A stretch of 64,000 nucleotides of DNA from Tigriopus japonicus (taxonomy: Eukaryota; Arthropoda; Copepoda; Harpacticoida; Harpacticidae): positions 7,584,614-7,648,613 of the forward strand of contig CM021322.1 in the NCBI GenBank assembly GCA_010645155.1, read 5' to 3'. Position numbers and translations under genes: made by a program. Each line of letters starts with the position of its first letter. Within the stretch, counting starts at the first letter, position 1. The notes under the pieces are model-generated. The model was not told where the DNA came from, ran no database searches, and saw nothing but the letters and a program-made list of their open reading frames with translations. Positions 1 through 10,455 of this stretch are shown here, piece by piece.

Positions 1-689
1 TAATCAATACGCAGTGGTGCTTACTCAAAATGAACCAAAGGTACCAAAAATCTACAAAAGCACATTTGCACCTAAATTAGACATTCACAACCACAACTAC
101 TTCCATAAACAAAAGAAAAGTGCGCCATTAATTGTGGCCAATATTTTTATCCAAGCCCTCCTTATCATTCACTAGGGCTAGGAAAAAAGTTATTTTTGGA
201 GTCGAGCAAAGTTTTCAGACGTTTCAAGGTGTAGGTAGGGTCAGCTTATTGCTGACCCTACCTACACCTTTTAGTCATTACCAACATTAACCCTAAATCT
301 ACCCGCCAAAAGCTTGTAACACTTAGTGGTTGGCTAGCCAAAACAAGTATTTTTGCAAAGGTTGTGCTCGGTATGGAAACAATGTAAAAGTAGCACTCTA
401 TGTAAAAGCATTGGGTTGATATTTACGAAGTTTCATACCTTTTCTACTTGTAATCGTTTGATTTTCAAAATAAACTGCAAGGTAACAACAATTTGCAAAG
501 TGCTCTTTTGCTTTCGGTTAAGAGCCATTTCAGTCAATCACCATGAATTGAGCATCACAAAAAAGTTTCCAATTTGGAGCATCCAAATGGTCAGGCAAAC
601 AAACGAATGAAACTCCTTGAAAGTATTGTAGATCTTCTTTCAAGCGCATCTCAAGACTTGTCTAATATGCTTCAACATTCTAAATTTAG
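1..689. other. Intron or intergenic sequence 5' of the first sulfotransferase exon
   Basis: AT-rich sequence with no recognisable coding content. The exon at 690 opens directly after an intron acceptor, so part of this stretch is probably intron of the same gene. The only structured element is the perfect hairpin at 226-270, listed separately. Confidence 0.4.
226..270. repeat. Perfect inverted repeat (20-bp arms, 5-nt loop)
   Basis: Arms 226-245 and 251-270 are exact reverse complements around the loop TTATT. The left arm begins AAGGTGTAGGTAGGG. No mismatch occurs in the 20 pairs, and pairing stops at both outer flanks. It could be a tiny transposon remnant or form a stem in the intron RNA; no function can be assigned. 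Confidence 0.8.
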
Positions 690-932
690 ATTACAAGTTA
701 TTTGAAGACTCACACAAACAAGAGCAATTCAATCGCTCCCCTCAATTGTCATTCCACCTTTCGTGACAGCCAAGATCACACATTCCTTTGGAGGTCGAAG
801 ATTAGACCCGTTATTTGGAATCGAACGCAACAGCTGTGCAAAAATGGTTTGATTCGGATGGGTTACAGATTAATACCAACGATGGAAGACCTTCAAGATC
901 CAGAAGTGAGCCTCTTAGATCCATTATCTTGA
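690..932 (+). CDS. Carbohydrate sulfotransferase, last exon (partial gene)
   Basis: Terminal exon of a type II Golgi sulfotransferase of the CHST family; the remaining exons lie beyond the left edge. It opens after the acceptor TTTAG at 685-689 in the same phase as the last exon of the complete paralogue at 5749. It encodes 80 residues and a TGA stop. Both exons start ITSYLKTH/IIAYIQTH, share the block TFRD..HTF.WRSKI.P, then TQ.LC and RMGY, and end in a short LID/LLD tail. By family knowledge this C-terminal region closes the PAPS-dependent sulfotransferase fold. The two genes appear to be tandem duplicates in the same orientation. The first exon, with the PAPS-binding loops, is not visible, so activity cannot be judged. 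Confidence 0.75.
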   Translation: MTSYLKTHTNKSNSIAPLNCHSTFRDSQDHTFLWRSKIRPVIWNRTQQLCKNGLIRMGYRLIPTMEDLQDPEVSLLDPLS

Positions 933-2179
933 GGTTTATTATCACGATTGTAGTTCTAAAATAAGTGACAATGACCAATTGACCATATGTATGTATGTCT
1001 GTTTTTGTTTATGTGATATTGAATAAGAGCGAAAATAACTTTAGTTCAATTCCTCAATTATTTAGTAAGGAGAAAATTTTACATGACATCAACTCACTTA
1101 CGAAGTAAATAACTATTTCTACGGAGTTCACAAAAACCTAAAGGGCAAGGAAAAGCTTTTTCTCCCAAGGCTCCTTTTGTGGCAGAAAAATCCCAACTAC
1201 AGGGTCGGCAGCCAATGTGTAGACACTTCAAGACTATCATGAACACAACATATTTTCGGTTTTCAATTTACAGTTTGAAATCACAAAACATCAATGAACA
1301 GAAATTGAAAATTTTCCAATTTTCCTGTTGGAGCCCTTGTACATGAATGAGCAAAGAGGTAAGATGATTGAGTCAGTTGGCATAATGGCTTTTATGAAAT
1401 ATGCCTTCAAGAAAAATTTTTTTAGAAGGCTTATGCAACAATTTTCCCGAAAATAGTATTTTCGGGGAAATAGTCTTTATTGTTTTAGTCCGAAAATAGT
1501 CTTTCGAATATTTAAAAGTTTCTTTATTCATCCTAGCCTCAAAAAATAGATGCTTAAAAGAAAGTTTAAAAATTGGCTCTATTATGATTGGCTCTAAAAT
1601 GTCCACGCTCTCTTATGATTTGGCACTATTTTGAAGTGGCGCTATTCTGATGGGCTCTATTTCGTACACTCTCTTTTGATCCGCGCTATTGTTATATAGA
1701 CCCGGTCTTATTAGCATTTGCTGGTAGAATGAAGAAAACAGAACTGTGAAATAATGTTATTGTGCATGCATGTAAAGGTTTTTGATGTAATTTTTTCACA
1801 AGTTCTTTAGTTTGATGTGGAGTGAGGTTTCAAGTCCCAATCAGACTTTTTATTTTTTGTTTTGCAAAGAAAAATGTGTGATAATTTATGAAGTGCTATC
1901 TTTATTATATTATTTGTTTGTTGTTTGTTTTATTTATTTAGGGACTCGTTCGTTTGGGTTAAATGTTAGAAGAAATGAATGAAAGTAATCTAGATGTAAA
2001 TGAAAAGAAAATATCGAGATCCCTAAGCCATTCGATTGGTTTGTTTACATGGAATGGCCTTGACTAGAATTGATTCCAGGTCATCTTCCATTTGAATTCA
2101 GTCAAAGGTTCTGGCTCGAGCATCTCGCCCTCCTCTACCACGGAGTTTGTCTTCTGCTTGGGGTCTTGGAATATCTGGC
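933..2179. other. Intergenic region, nothing recognised
   Basis: AT-rich, with only short chance reading frames. A GGGTCGGCAGCC motif near 1202 resembles one hAT terminus but has no partner nearby. Confidence 0.4.
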
Positions 2180-3110
2180 CTATCGAGCACAAGAGTAACA
2201 ATTATGGTTATCACAATTGGTTAAGTATGAGCCTGTGATTGTCTCCGTTAGATATGAGGTCCATCCCCGTACAGAATTTGGCAACGACTCAGCTTTTGTT
2301 TTGCTCTCAATCATAAAAGTGTTCCCCGAGGTTGGAAGGGAATATGCTGGCAAACAAACGTTGGTGCCAAGTTGATTTTGCAAGTGGTGTGTCAAACCGG
2401 ATTATTCCTCCTCTAGTTAATTTATAAGAATACGAATTTACTATCTCAGGTACTGTATTTCTATAGTGAACATAATTTTTAATTGATTGAGTTTGACTAG
2501 ATCCAAGAATTTTAAAATTTTCCATTTTTTAAAAATGTGACTAGTATGCGCTCTCGATTTGGCCCCAGCTGCCCACCTTACTACACGTTTTTGGAGCATA
2601 ACTAGACATTTTGCAGGCGGGCTTTCACCGAAAAAATCTAATCCATATTCGAGTCTACTTTTTATTAGTGAATTATACAATGTAAATTTGAATTTTGTTG
2701 GTATTGCATGTTTTGCCATAAAAAGAGTAACCATTAATTTTCTAACGGTATTGCTGACTAGTTGCACATGTTCTTTCCAGTTCAAATTTTCGTCATGTTA
2801 ATACCTAAAAATCTAATTGACTTTTCCCCATATTTGGATCCAACTTGTTGGATGAGAGTTCCATTTAAAGTTAAAATAAAATCATTTTAGTTTTTTGAAG
2901 GTTCAGAAACAATCTATTCAAATTTAGCCATTTAACTAGATTTTGCAATGATTGACTAGCTTCTATTCTCATTTCTTCCAAATTATTTCCAAAGTGTTGA
3001 AGGGTAGTGTCGTCCGCAAACATTGTCATTTTCATCGTTGTTGCTCTAGGGAAGTCATTAATATAAATCCAGCACAAAAGCAAAATGAAAAAAACTATTT
3101 CCACGGTTTA
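2180..3110 (-). pseudogene. Degenerate non-LTR retrotransposon (LINE) reverse-transcriptase remnant
   Basis: On the minus strand, 3104-2871 encodes the reverse-transcriptase signature IYINDFPR followed by FADDTTL, the catalytic YADD-like motif, and then NLQKTKMILF. After a short break, 2785-2441 continues with the thumb-like part (SLIKSRLEYGLDFFG, LQKRVVRWAAG), and 2525-2180 contains what looks like the LINE C-terminus. The pieces are in different frames, so several frameshifts have accumulated. The upstream palm region, the endonuclease and any 5' end are missing, consistent with 5' truncation. The style suggests the Jockey/CR1 group; the exact clade is not resolved. Confidence 0.8.
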
Positions 3111-3892
3111 AATTTTCTTAATTTGGAATAGAATTTATCCCAAGAAAAGCAATCGTTCAACTTAGAAAATATTGCTCTGGAATCACTAGAAATACGTCTT
3201 TATAATGGTCAGAAACATTCCTTACCAAGAAATCAACCACAGTTTTTCAAACCAATGGCATTCCATGTAATGTTTGTATTCATTCCAAGTATTTCAAGAT
3301 ACCTTTTGCGTCTTGGGCAAAAACACGATGTGCTCTTGTGGAAATTTAGTCTTTTTCTACAAGTCTCCAAATATCTAGATTGTGCCAAACACAAGATACA
3401 ATCTTGCTCGTAAAATTAGAGTTATTTAGAAAAATAAACATGTTTAAGTTAACCGCCTTTAGGGGTCCATTAATAACAACGCGTGGCTTTAACCTGAAAT
3501 AGTCTTGCCCTCATAGATCAAACACCTTTTTATGGTTCGGATCACTGCAACTCTCAAAACTCAATTGCTCCTCAAATGACAGACGAAAGGAAAGTGCATA
3601 GATTATTAAACAGGTATGCACGCATGTGGCAACTATCCATTAAAAAAAGATGTTTTACTGAAGCAAAATGATTTAATCTACGTTATAATGATAAAATTCT
3701 TAGCAAAATGACTCGCTAGAGCATTGAACTTGGGCTGAGTTGACTTTTTCTTATTATTTTTTATTTTAAACAAAAAACAAGAACGAAATCTGTCATGAAT
3801 GATCCGAAATCGATATTTGCCAGCGAAAGCTCCTTAGGTTTTATTGTGGTGCAAAACAAAATCAGGAAAGACAAGTCTTCAACCCTTCAAAC
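3111..3892. other. Upstream region of the complete sulfotransferase gene
   Basis: AT-rich, no coding content recognised. It should contain the promoter and 5' UTR of the gene starting at 3893, but no confident TATA box or initiator stands out. Confidence 0.35.
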
Positions 3893-6012
3893 ATGTTGCC
3901 CAAACTTGCCAAAGGCCTGGCCTTCATATTTGGCCTCTATTTTTTCTTGTGTGTCTTTTATGTCAACTACAAACAACTGCCTAATAATCCTATCGCAGAA
4001 ATTCAGCTTCCTCTCAACCAAACCTCAGTAGATTCAAAAGGCTTAAATTCAGTGACAATTTCAAGTGTTGCCAAGAAGTCTTCGTCCAATTCCATTAGGA
4101 ATCTAATGAAATATCGCATAAACATGGGACTTCTCCGAAGTTTAAACAACGAAACATTATTGAGTGAAATGAAAGGTGACATAATGGAACAAATTCGCAT
4201 CTCATTAAACAAAGAACTCCAAATCCCGAGTAATATTTGGGCTCAAAACAACTCTGAGAATCCTAAGAAAACGTTAATAGTAACAACTTGGAGATCCGGA
4301 TCCACATTCTTTGGTGAACTTCTGAACCAATTCCCGGGTTCTTATTACTTCTACGAGCCTTTGGTCGAGAAAAACATCAAAAACACCACCAAATCCAGTG
4401 AAATTGAAATCATGAAACACTTGTTCGATTGCAATTATGAAGACATTAAACACTCCCAAGAAACAAAATGGATAGTAAAGCATAATTCCAGATTGATGCC
4501 GAGTTGTAAGAATACATTGGCCTTTGAAGCGAATGATCCATGTTTGGATTCCAATTTTCTAAGCCAAGTTTGCTCCTTGTTCCCAATCCGATTGATGAAG
4601 ACAGTCCGGTTGGAAACTCAGAAAGTGGAGGACTTAATGGAACAACTTCCAGATTTGAAGGTAATTTCTTTAATTCGAGATCCTCGAGGGATCTTGGCCT
4701 CTCGAGGAAGAATGCCTTGGTGTGTGAAGCCTGCGTGTTCAAATGTCGAGCTCGTTTGCGCACGATATAATCGAGATGTGGATAGTTCGTTTTATTTGAA
4801 GTCCAAGTTCCCGCAACGCTTCACAATTGTTCGGTATGAGGACCTGTCGCTTAATCTTTATGGAACAGTTCAATCGGTTTTGGAATTCTTGAAGTTTCCG
4901 TTGACTGAAAAGGTAATACACGTCTCTTTGGATCATTTTAGCTACATGTAGATGTTTTCCTGGATTGAGAGACACAATTAAAAATTTCATTTTTTCTCGA
5001 ATGCTAAATATACGTTGATAACTAGGAGCGGAAAAATATTTGAACTAAAATTCTAAATTCCTAACTATTTTCCCATTTTCAGCATTTGTAATTATTTCGT
5101 TATTTGGAGTAGTTTTCCAACTATTTTGTACCTTTTTTTGGAAATTCATATTTCTCGACAAAAAATCCTATAAATTGGCCCCAGATGTTCAAAATACACC
5201 GTCAAATCGTGAGTTTTCACCTATTCAACCACCTATTTTAACTTTTTTTCCTGCCTTTTTTTATCTTATCACCCACCTACTTTGTCGAAAAAAGCTATCT
5301 GAAAAGTTGACTTTTTGTCATTTTCACCAACTAAAATCCGCTCCCTACTCATAAGTAACGGTGCAGAGATTTAAAGATAAAAACCTTTTTTTGACAATTT
5401 ATATTTTAATTGACATTTTTGAGCCTCAAACTAAGAAAGGGATACATTTCCCCCCAAAAATGGACCAATTGGAAACGTGTGAGCCAAACCAAAAGTCAGT
5501 AGAATAAAGAAAAAAAATCGAGACATATTTGAGTTATCTTTGTTTTCAAGTGATCATATCTACATTTAGCCTTACAGCCATTTCAATTTGGCACATTTAA
5601 GATCTAATACCGGTTGTAAAACACACCCGCATTTCTTAACTCCATTACCTCTCAAAAAAATATCAAGCCATATTCAACAATTCATAAAAATATCGCATCA
5701 AAAAACTCTGTATCAATAAGTACTGATGGCTATTTCCTTTCGATTCAGATCATCGCCTACATCCAAACTCACGCCAAATTACCACGGTTTCGTGTCCGAA
5801 GTGGTCATGACCTCTCTTGGAAACACCCCCATGGGACCTTTCGCGATACCAAGTCTCATACTTTTGAATGGCGGTCCAAGATCAAACCCGAGGTACTAAA
5901 TCAAACGCAAGAGCTTTGCACTCCCGGAATGAATCGCATGGGCTACAAAGTGGTTTCAACCCGCAGAGCCCTACATAATCCACGCGTGAATCTCATTGAT
6001 CAAATTTATTAA
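3893..6012 (+). CDS. Carbohydrate (Gal/GalNAc/GlcNAc-type) sulfotransferase, two exons
   Basis: Predicted 427-residue Golgi sulfotransferase that would transfer sulfate from PAPS to a glycan. Exon 1 is 3893-4912 (340 codons, donor AAG|GTAATA); exon 2 is 5749-6012 (acceptor TTCAG, phase 0, ends TAA). An N-terminal membrane anchor lies around residues 8-26, right after a short basic start, giving type II topology. The 5'-phosphosulfate loop TTWRSGSTF is at about residues 131-139 and the 3'-phosphate loop VISLIRDPRGILASR at about 257-271; both are hallmarks of Sulfotransfer_1 carbohydrate enzymes. Length fits CHST1-7-like proteins. The chosen ATG sits just before the anchor; a longer overlapping frame from 3795 is in another phase. 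The 3' half of the intron is plain, the 5' half holds a possible small transposon. AATAAA at 6108-6113 is a likely poly(A) signal. Acceptor sugar cannot be inferred. Confidence 0.9.
5023..5347. mobile_element. Possible small TIR element inside the sulfotransferase intron
   Basis: The left end TAGGAGCGGA at 5023 and the reverse complement of the right end, TAGGGAGCGGA ending at 5347, match apart from one inserted G. The flanking octamers (TTGATAAC and CTCATAAG) are similar but not identical, so a target duplication is not established. The string around 5016-5040 recurs near 30078-30102 (GATAACTA.GGA.CGG then AAAAATATTTG), supporting a repeat family. It has no coding capacity. Confidence 0.4.
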
Positions 6013-6049
6013 CTTCATTCCTATCACAAAAAAAGGATTTCATTCGGAA

Positions 6050-6055
6050 TTTATT
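6050..6055 (-). terminator. Probable poly(A) signal of the SPAG7-like gene
   Basis: AATAAA on the minus strand, about 60 bases past the SPAG7 stop codon. Used as such, the transcript end would lie close to the sulfotransferase stop at 6012. Confidence 0.5.
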
Positions 6056-6107
6056 TTACTTCACAGTCCACACTCGTTCGTTCCACGGGTCCTCTGAGCT
6101 GCACTGA

Positions 6108-6113
6108 AATAAA
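6108..6113 (+). terminator. Probable poly(A) signal of the sulfotransferase gene
   Basis: AATAAA on the plus strand 95 bases after the sulfotransferase stop and directly beside the SPAG7 stop codon on the other strand. Cleavage downstream would give 3' ends overlapping the SPAG7 coding region in antisense. Confidence 0.45.
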
Positions 6114-6114
6114 G

Positions 6115-6792
6115 CTATTTTGAGGTGCCTTCACTTTGCGGATGATCCAGTTTTTGTCGTTTTTTAGCTCGCAATTCGGCCTGAATGTCTTCCACGGTTC
6201 GGCGATCTTTTTTCTGGTCGGAAGACACCATTCCATACGATTTCTTGAGTTCCGTTCGTTGCAATGCCATGGTGTCATTGCCGAGAATGTGCTCATATTT
6301 GGCGTGATAATTGCCCTTGGGTACAATCTTCTGTTTCTGTCGCTTCCTGGCCTCAATTTCCTCTTTGAGGGCGTGTTGTTCGGCCTCTTGCTTTTGCTGA
6401 TAATAGGTTTCTGGATCCCAAACCTGACCCGCCCTTCGACAAGCTAATTCGTCTTCACTGGGTTGAAAATCTTTCTTCCAAATGACGAGATGTCGATCCA
6501 CATCTTCCTCTCCAAATGAAAAGGCCACCAAACCCGCGGTTTCCGCTACATCGTGTACTATGGACCTTTGGACTTTCTCCATGGTGGGAAATGTGTAGTT
6601 CTGAGCTGTGTTGTCTTCCACGAAGGCCTCAATGATCTTTTCCGTCTTTTGACGGAACTCGTGGGTGGCTTGTTTGTGCTTTTCTTCCATCTTTTTGGCC
6701 AGTTCTTTGGCCTTTTTCCGCTTCTCCTTCTCCTGTTCTGTCAAAACTGGAGGTTTGTCCATTTTACTCATGATTGAATTAAGTAAATCCAT
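6115..6792 (-). CDS. SPAG7: SPAG7-like R3H-domain protein
   Basis: Complete intronless frame of 225 residues, close in length and organisation to animal sperm-associated antigen 7. It starts MDLLNSIMSKMDKPP, a short motif typical of the family, followed by a highly charged coiled-coil-like helix (about residues 18-52). An R3H-type nucleic-acid-binding domain follows (about 45-107), with the family blocks RSIVHDVAETAGL and AFSFGEEDVDRH and then the conserved WKKDFQPSEDEL segment. The C-terminal half holds a YEHILGNDTMALQ segment and a basic AELRAKKRQKLDH tail that could be a nuclear localisation signal. SPAG7 is thought to bind RNA or RNA-decay factors; its exact function is not settled. The gene converges on the sulfotransferase, with stop codons about 100 bases apart. 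Confidence 0.93.
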   Translation of the reverse strand: MDLLNSIMSKMDKPPVLTEQEKEKRKKAKELAKKMEEKHKQATHEFRQKTEKIIEAFVEDNTAQNYTFPTMEKVQRSIVHDVAETAGLVAFSFGEEDVDRHLVIWKKDFQPSEDELACRRAGQVWDPETYYQQKQEAEQHALKEEIEARKRQKQKIVPKGNYHAKYEHILGNDTMALQRTELKKSYGMVSSDQKKDRRTVEDIQAELRAKKRQKLDHPQSEGTSK

Positions 6793-7742
6793 GGTAACGG
6801 CTCTTGTTTTATGTTATTTGTCCTTTGAGTTCTGGGAACAAGAATGCAAATCAGTAATATAATTCTAGAGTTCTCACAAAAAGAAAAATGGGCTTAAAAA
6901 TGACCATAATGGACTTTATTGCAACAAAGTAACCCCATTAGGCATCTCTTGTTTCTTCCAAGGCATGAAGATTGGACCGAGATGCACCAATTTTTAGATT
7001 GGGGATCGTTTGGAATTAAAAATGGGTAAGATATTTGTTGTTTGATGGATAAAGATTTACAAAAGTTGTTTGTTTTCTTTTCACGTGCTTTTTTCATGGG
7101 ATTTCCTTCGATCTAGAATAGAGATGAACTTACTGATGGAGGTAGAATGAGAGAGTTGCAAAGATACTCCAGATGAAGTCATAAATTGAGGGGCTCGATT
7201 TTAATGAGAATGTTATTTGTCCTTGATGGCATTTTAAATGAAATGTGAAGGAAAGCAAAATCAGAGAAAGATTGCTGCCCAAGTCAGCTGATATTAAGGT
7301 TGTTTTTTGTTGTTGTTCCTAACAGCTGATGAAACCGCGGCAAAACCAAAAGATTTTTGACGAGACAGAAATAGAAAAAGAACTATCAATCCTTTTTTCC
7401 ACAAGAGATTGAATGTTGAATTCTGAAGCAATGTCCCGCCGGTAAAATGATTATTTATAATTTTGGTTCATATAATAAGAGAAAAAAAATTCTAACTGAT
7501 ATTATGCCACTGTCCAAAAGCTAAAAACGGCGCAAATTCTCATAACTCTGAGAGAGGTGGAATGTTCCTTAAATCTAGAGTCACTGCTTAAATTGAAATT
7601 AGGACGGCATTTGTTTCACTTTCAGTGTTTCTAGTTTTCGTAGTGTTGGCTAGAGATACTAAAAGGCATATCTTAGTGTATCTAGTGTTGGCTAACCCTT
7701 TAGCTATAGCACTACTGTTTTTTGATCAAATATTTGGCATGC
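6793..7742. other. Intergenic region upstream of the SPAG7-like gene
   Basis: AT-rich, nothing recognised beyond the presumed minus-strand promoter next to 6792. It ends at the target duplication of the hAT element that starts at 7751. Confidence 0.35.
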
Positions 7743-7750
7743 TTAGCTAT

Positions 7751-8996
7751 TAGAGCTGTGCATCGGATCCGAAAGGTCCCCAAAATCCAATCCGAACTTG
7801 ATTTCTTTAATCCGAATCCGAATCCGAATCCGAGAGCTTCCATTCAATCCGAACGAATCCGAATCCGAAAATTTGCTACTCAATCCGAACGAATCCGAAT
7901 CCGAAAATTTTTGCCCAATCCGAACGAATCCGAATCCGAAAATCTTCTGCCCAATCCGAACGAATCCGAATCCGAAAATTTGGCGCAAAATCCGAAAAAA
8001 ATCCGAAAATTTGGCGAAAATCCGAAAAAAATCCGAAATTTTTTTTTGCTAATTCCGATTTAAATCTGATTATTTTGTTATTTTGGCCTAAATTGGAAAT
8101 AACACTTTCAACTAGAAGTGCCAAAAACATATTATTTTAAATATAATATATCTTTTTAATATTTCCACGTTTAGCCTTGATTTTTTTTAACATTTTGGCA
8201 TTTTCCAGGAAAAAATAAGCATTTTCTTGTTTTTTGGCAAAATATTTCAGGACAATTAGAGCAAATTAATGAATGCTCTTTGCACAATAGAATTTCCCAA
8301 AATGAACCAAATATGTTAAAATGTTTATGAAAAGGTATTGATTCAAAAAATCACAATCATATCAACAGTCAAATGCAGAAAAAACTGCGTAATTGAATGG
8401 GGTGAAAACATTTTTATCTTTAAATCAGTTTGGTGTCAAGTGGGCTGATATTTACGCACTTAATTGCAATCCAGGGGTGAATACTTGGCAAAATCTTTAC
8501 TTTATTCAAATAGGATGGTTTTGCTTTGAACACGTTTTGTAACTTTTTGATGCTTTTTTACTACAAAACCTTTCTATGATTCTCTTAATATAGAAATATT
8601 TGATCTCAATGCTCTCATTTAATTGGTAAAATCTGAAACATTAAAATACCTTGTGGAGTCATTAAAAAATTCAGAGTTGAAGGCAGGAGATTGCATTTAA
8701 ATCATCAAACAAAAAAGGTCTCATAATGAAAATATTGTGAATTGAAATAAAAAAGTAAAATGAAAAATTCGGATTGGTTTCGGATTACGTCGGATCCGAA
8801 TTTTTTTTCGCAAATCCGAATCCGAATCCGAATCCGACAGGTTTTGGCAAATCCGAACGAATCCGAATCCGAAAATTCGCGCTAAAATCCGAACGAATCC
8901 GAATCCGAAAATTCTTGCGTCAATCCGAACGAATCCGAATCCGATCGGATTCGGATCCGATCGGATCCGACTTTTCGGATCCGATGCACAGCTCTA
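7751..8996. mobile_element. Non-autonomous hAT element with ATCCGAAC-type subterminal repeats
   Basis: Perfect terminal inverted repeats of 25 bp start TAGAGCTGTGCATCGGATCC at 7751 and end at 8996. They are flanked by the perfect 8-bp target duplication TTAGCTAT (7743-7750 and 8997-9004), which has the T at position 2 and A at position 7 typical of hAT insertions. Inside both ends are arrays of a 24-28 bp unit built from ATCCGAACG and AATCCGAATCCGAAAA, about four copies on the left (7790-8040) and four on the right (8812-8945), pointing the same way on the plus strand. The 8050-8770 core is AT-rich and codes for nothing recognisable. The element depends on a transposase encoded elsewhere. Confidence 0.92.
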
Positions 8997-9004
8997 TTAG
9001 CTAT

Positions 9005-9820
9005 ACATTGACGACAGAGCCTAAAATAGAGATGGCAACAACTTAAATTATGTTTCCATGAGAGGGGCCCGGAACTACATATTTTAAAATATGAAATATC
9101 CTCAGAATATTACTCCATTTTCCCCCGATTTCATAAAACTATTTTAATTGTTCCGAGTAGATTTTTTAGCCAGGAAAAATACGTTAGGAAAATTTGAGCG
9201 AAATTAATGCACTCGTGTGGTCAATGTACAGCAGGGCATAACCCAATGTTACCAAAATGTCTGTAAAAGGGCAAATGTACTAAAATTAAACATAAACATT
9301 CTTTGGTTGTCGAAATATCATTTAAATGTTATATTTTGACGTTAGTGACTGATAAACTTTCTTTACAGACAATCCCATTCTTTTTAAAGCTAAGAAAAAA
9401 TCCGAAATCTCCCTGATAATATCAACCATTCACTTTTAAAGGCCATATTCCACAAAAATTGGCAACGTATTCATTTATCAAGGATGTTAACCATCTACAC
9501 ATGCAACAAAAAAAAAATTTTCCACCTGTCATACTCAAAAATACATTTTTAGAGGGTGTTACTTGGATCCTTAAACAAACTAAAACCAGACATAAATTCT
9601 TTATCTTTTTTTTTATGCAAAAAATTTGGGCAATTTTTAACCATACCTTTTTTCCCTTGGTAGTTTTATCACCTTGGTTTCAGAAACGAAATACTTGGTC
9701 TGATATTGCACGTCTAATAAATCTCCCTTCTTCCAGGATCTTGGAATTGAATTTACGCTCTATCTTAACAAAACAAAGATCGCAAAAATATGATTATGGA
9801 AATCGAAAAGTCTAAAACCA
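9005..9820. other. Intergenic region, nothing recognised
   Basis: AT-rich. A 118-codon frame at 9459-9815 looks like chance: hydrophobic and lysine-rich runs with no domain. Confidence 0.35.
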
Positions 9821-9821
9821 A

Positions 9822-10033
9822 GGGTCGGCAACCTGTGGGTCCAAGGACGGTTTTGGTTGGGCCCTGGAGCAATGGGAAAAGTCCAAAATAGTGGGCCCGA
9901 GAGCATCAATAGTACTGTGCTCACATACTCGTTGTTGTCTGGGCCTCTGAACCTTCCAGCATTGATTTAATGGGTCCCAGACTGCAAAAGGTCAAATATG
10001 GTGGGTCTTAACCCCCAAAAATGGTGGCCGAGC
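9822..10033. mobile_element. Probable short hAT-like MITE
   Basis: The left end reads CAAGGGTCGGCAACCTG and the reverse complement of the right end reads CAAGGCTCGGCCACCAT, resembling the CAGGGGTCGGCAACC termini of hAT elements. The flanks TCTAAAAC and TTCTAAGC are only approximately alike, so the target duplication is decayed or shifted. The interior has TGGGCCC- and TGGGTC-rich segments and no coding potential. Confidence 0.5.
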
Positions 10034-10264
10034 CTTGTTCTAAGCATTGGACTATTGTACATTTTACGCTATTTATATTCACGCCAAACCTAAAGGAACA
10101 ACCCATAAATGTGTTGAAAGACCCCCGAAAATCTTATACTTTTACTTATTGCTTGCTACTCTCATTTCTCTAAGTTCGTCCCTAATCAGTCCCACCAAAT
10201 TTGCACTAACTTGTCCCCTTTCTGGTGCAAAGTTTAAGCAAAAAGACAGAGCCTTCTAGGTTGA

Positions 10265-10272
10265 TGACGTCA
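10265..10272. promoter_or_regulatory. CRE/ATF-type palindrome upstream of FAAH
   Basis: TGACGTCA within the 12-bp perfect palindrome GATGACGTCATC (10263-10274), about 184 bases before the FAAH start codon. It matches the CREB/ATF consensus. The surrounding 10258-10450 segment is less AT-rich than its neighbours, as expected of a promoter. No TATA box was identified. Confidence 0.35.
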
Positions 10273-10455
10273 TCCCGATGGGCTGATAAGGGCGGAAAAA
10301 GAACGAATGGGCAGCAACTTCTCGCTGGTACGTTTACGAAATTTGACAATTTTGGGGCCAACACATGTGCGCGTTGATTCTCAGCTGTTCAGCCAGATAA
10401 GCAGTGGGAAAATGGCGTAAAAGTTAACTGAAGTACGCATGCAATCGGCATCAGG

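Noticed and set aside
1201..1216. Lone GGGTCGGCAGCC motif resembling a hAT end
   Set aside because: No inverted partner or target duplication found nearby.
7722..8130. Overlapping Asn/Pro/Ser/Glu-repeat frames on both strands
   Set aside because: They come from the ATCCGAATCC subterminal arrays of the hAT element.
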